From NCBI GenBank assembly GCA_022709465.1, contig JAKLIT010000091.1, positions 1 through 5,648 of the forward strand: a stretch of 5,648 nt of DNA. Reading direction: 5' to 3'. Shown here piece after piece: positions 4,195 through 5,648 of the stretch. Each line of letters starts with the position of its first letter. The first letter of the stretch is position 1. Both the position numbers and the translations under genes were made by a program. Source of the stretch: Candidatus Omnitrophota bacterium (GTDB lineage Bacteria; Omnitrophota; Koll11; Pluralincolimonadales; Pluralincolimonadaceae). Below the pieces are notes generated by a model. The model did no database searches, had not been told where the DNA came from, and worked only from the letters and a program-made list of their open reading frames with translations.

Positions 4195-5648
4195 CAGTTC
4201 CTTCGCCCGGCCAGAGAAGTACTTAGCCTGCTCGTGCGCGCCCATCCTCGAACAGACCTCGGAAACGCGCATATATATCTCAGGAATGTCCGGCGCTATC
4301 TGGAGTGCCGCCTTATATTCATCAAGCGCCGCCACGAGGTCGCCCTTTCTCGCGTATATGCCTCCGAGGTTTACCCTTGAATCGAGAAGGTACGGATAGA
4401 TCGCGATAGCCTTCTTGTAGGCCTCACCGGCTTCGGGGTCCATTTTGTCGGCGAGGTAGGCGTTGCCGAGGCTGTTCCAATACGCGGCATTGTCCGGGGC
4501 TATCTCGATGGCTTTCCCGAACATCGATATTGAATCCTTGTATTTGCCTTTCCTGTAATATATATCGCCGAGGTTCGCGTAGGTCATCGGCACGAGCGGA
4601 TCGGCCGCGATCGCCCTCTTATATGTCTCGAACGCCTCATCCTCCCTGCCCTGATGGTAATACAGGGCCCCGAGGTTCAGCATGTGATAGACGGTATTCT
4701 TCCCGTTGGGCTCGATCCTCAACGATTCCCTGTATTCGCTTTCGGCTTTGTCAAAGAACCCGCGGTTGAAATACTCTATTCCGAGGTTCGTATGAAGCCT
4801 GGTGCTTTCCGGGGAATACGCCAGCGTATACTTATAGAACGATACGGGGTCTCCCCAGATATGGTTCTGTTTTATAGTCATGGCCGACAACATAAGGACG
4901 AGGACGAGGATAAATGCCTTGACGCATAACTTTATAGACCTGAATTGCGTAAGGCGGTCCAATAGCACCGAAACGGCGATGAAAAAACCTATGGACGGGA
5001 AATAGAGCCAGTGCTCCGCCACAAATGCGTTTATCGGTATTACATTAAGGAAAGGCAGCAGCCCTATGAAGAACCATGCCGTCCCGAAAAATAACATTTT
5101 CGGCCTGTTACGCCAGAAGGCGAGCGCCAGGGCCGACGATACGAGAAATAACGACGGGACGAGGAACCGCGGGTCCTTTACGGACGCAACGGCGTTATAA
5201 AGAAAGTCCATCCTCTCCATATGCAGGCCCGCCGGCACCACAAGTATCTTGATATATTCAACGATTACGGCGGGCACGGTTAGGATCCTGTAGGACAGCG
5301 GAATAGTGCCTATGTACGAGCCGGCATCGCCTATGCCGGCAAGGGCCAGGTGCCTTATATACAGGAAGAACACCATCACGCCAAAAAACGGTATATAAGG
5401 AACGGCCGCGGAGAGGCGCGGCTTGCCTTCCGTGAAACACGCCGAATACAGGGCAAAGAAAGCGGGCAAAATCAGCGCGGATTCTTTCGTGAAGACCGCC
5501 GCCGCAAAAAAGACCACGGATGCGACATTGAGGGATGCCCTCTTTATGCCTTCCTGTCCGGCGTACTTGATAAAACACAGTAGCGAGAGCAGGCTAAAGA
5601 ACGCCGCGAGCGGGTCCCCGCGTCCGGATATGAATGTAACGGCCTCGG
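4183..5648 (-). CDS. TMTC-like GT-C membrane protein with C-terminal TPR repeats (5' end beyond right edge)
   Basis: The reading frame is open to the right edge, so the gene starts outside the window; 487 residues are visible. An apparent GTG start at 5517 is internal. The first visible residues, EAVTFISGRGDPLAAFF, match the HxEAVxxIxGRAD region of TMTC-type proteins with GT-C transmembrane architecture. FTKESALILP (about 52-61) and AEHWLYFPSIGF (about 210-221) are further family landmarks. Roughly eight or nine hydrophobic segments run to residue 257, then WGDPVSFYKY leads into about six TPR units (residues about 280-487), each with NLGxxYxxxG or a related form and a terminal P. The homologous animal proteins are O-mannosyltransferases of the ER. 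The bacterial role is probably glycan transfer at the inner membrane, but this is inference, since the catalytic first loop lies outside the window. The TPRs probably bind protein partners or acceptors. The stop is TAG, with no terminator before ndk. Confidence 0.88.
   Translation of the reverse strand, partial: EAVTFISGRGDPLAAFFSLLSLLCFIKYAGQEGIKRASLNVASVVFFAAAVFTKESALILPAFFALYSACFTEGKPRLSAAVPYIPFFGVMVFFLYIRHLALAGIGDAGSYIGTIPLSYRILTVPAVIVEYIKILVVPAGLHMERMDFLYNAVASVKDPRFLVPSLFLVSSALALAFWRNRPKMLFFGTAWFFIGLLPFLNVIPINAFVAEHWLYFPSIGFFIAVSVLLDRLTQFRSIKLCVKAFILVLVLMLSAMTIKQNHIWGDPVSFYKYTLAYSPESTRLHTNLGIEYFNRGFFDKAESEYRESLRIEPNGKNTVYHMLNLGALYYHQGREDEAFETYKRAIAADPLVPMTYANLGDIYYRKGKYKDSISMFGKAIEIAPDNAAYWNSLGNAYLADKMDPEAGEAYKKAIAIYPYLLDSRVNLGGIYARKGDLVAALDEYKAALQIAPDIPEIYMRVSEVCSRMGAHEQAKYFSGRAKELLTK

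Noticed and set aside
5515..5517. GTG as the start of the TPR membrane protein
   Set aside because: The same frame continues open for 43 more codons to the window edge and encodes the conserved EAV...GRGD region, so the true start is outside.
5258..5578. 106-codon minus-strand open frame in another phase
   Set aside because: It overlaps the TPR/GT-C gene, whose frame stays open to the edge and shows conserved motifs. The alternative is Arg/Gly-rich shadow sequence.

Overview
Every gene I can support in this window lies on the minus strand, so transcription runs from the right edge (5648) to the left edge (1). The layout is very dense. The longest non-coding gaps are 49 bp and 46 bp, and no stretch over 300 bases lacks a gene. 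I found no RNA genes, CRISPR array, insertion sequence, prophage or rho-independent terminator.

In transcription order, the window opens with the 3' part of a large membrane protein (4183-5648). It is a GT-C/TMTC-like multi-pass protein with about six C-terminal TPR repeats. A strong sigma70-type promoter (4166-4194) has its -35 box inside the last codons of that gene and starts a new unit: ndk (3633-4136), a YicC-family endoribonuclease (2736-3617), gmk (2158-2733), rpoZ (1947-2153), coaC (1404-1946) and coaB (779-1402). Junctions inside this unit are 0 to 15 nt. The block yicC-gmk-rpoZ-coaBC is a classic conserved bacterial cluster (compare Bacillus subtilis yloC-remA-gmk-rpoZ-coaBC-priA). 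Here remA is missing between yicC and gmk, priA is missing after coaBC, ndk sits in front, and coaBC is split in two. After a 49-bp AT-rich gap come two tandem type IV pilin-like genes (325-729, and 1-308 cut by the left edge).

The gene set joins nucleotide supply (Ndk, Gmk), RNA turnover (YicC), transcription (omega) and coenzyme A synthesis (CoaC, CoaB). The pilin-like proteins are probably secreted or assembled through a type II secretion or type IV pilus machine encoded elsewhere.

The organism is a bacterium, probably of an uncultured Gram-negative-type lineage such as Omnitrophota or a relative in the Planctomycetota/Verrucomicrobiota sphere. This rests on the short [12 protein letters not shown] pilins with the 'CANNLKQIG' motif, the TMTC-like TPR protein and the variant Ndk. 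It is an inference from recall, not a database result.

I did not find a clearly new biological system; this is mostly a housekeeping region. The best leads are: (1) a split coaBC in which removing one T at the junction would restore a canonical fused protein; (2) two tandem pilin genes sharing a 42-nt perfectly identical patch inside otherwise diverged sequence; and (3) several diverged motifs in Ndk, CoaB and omega.
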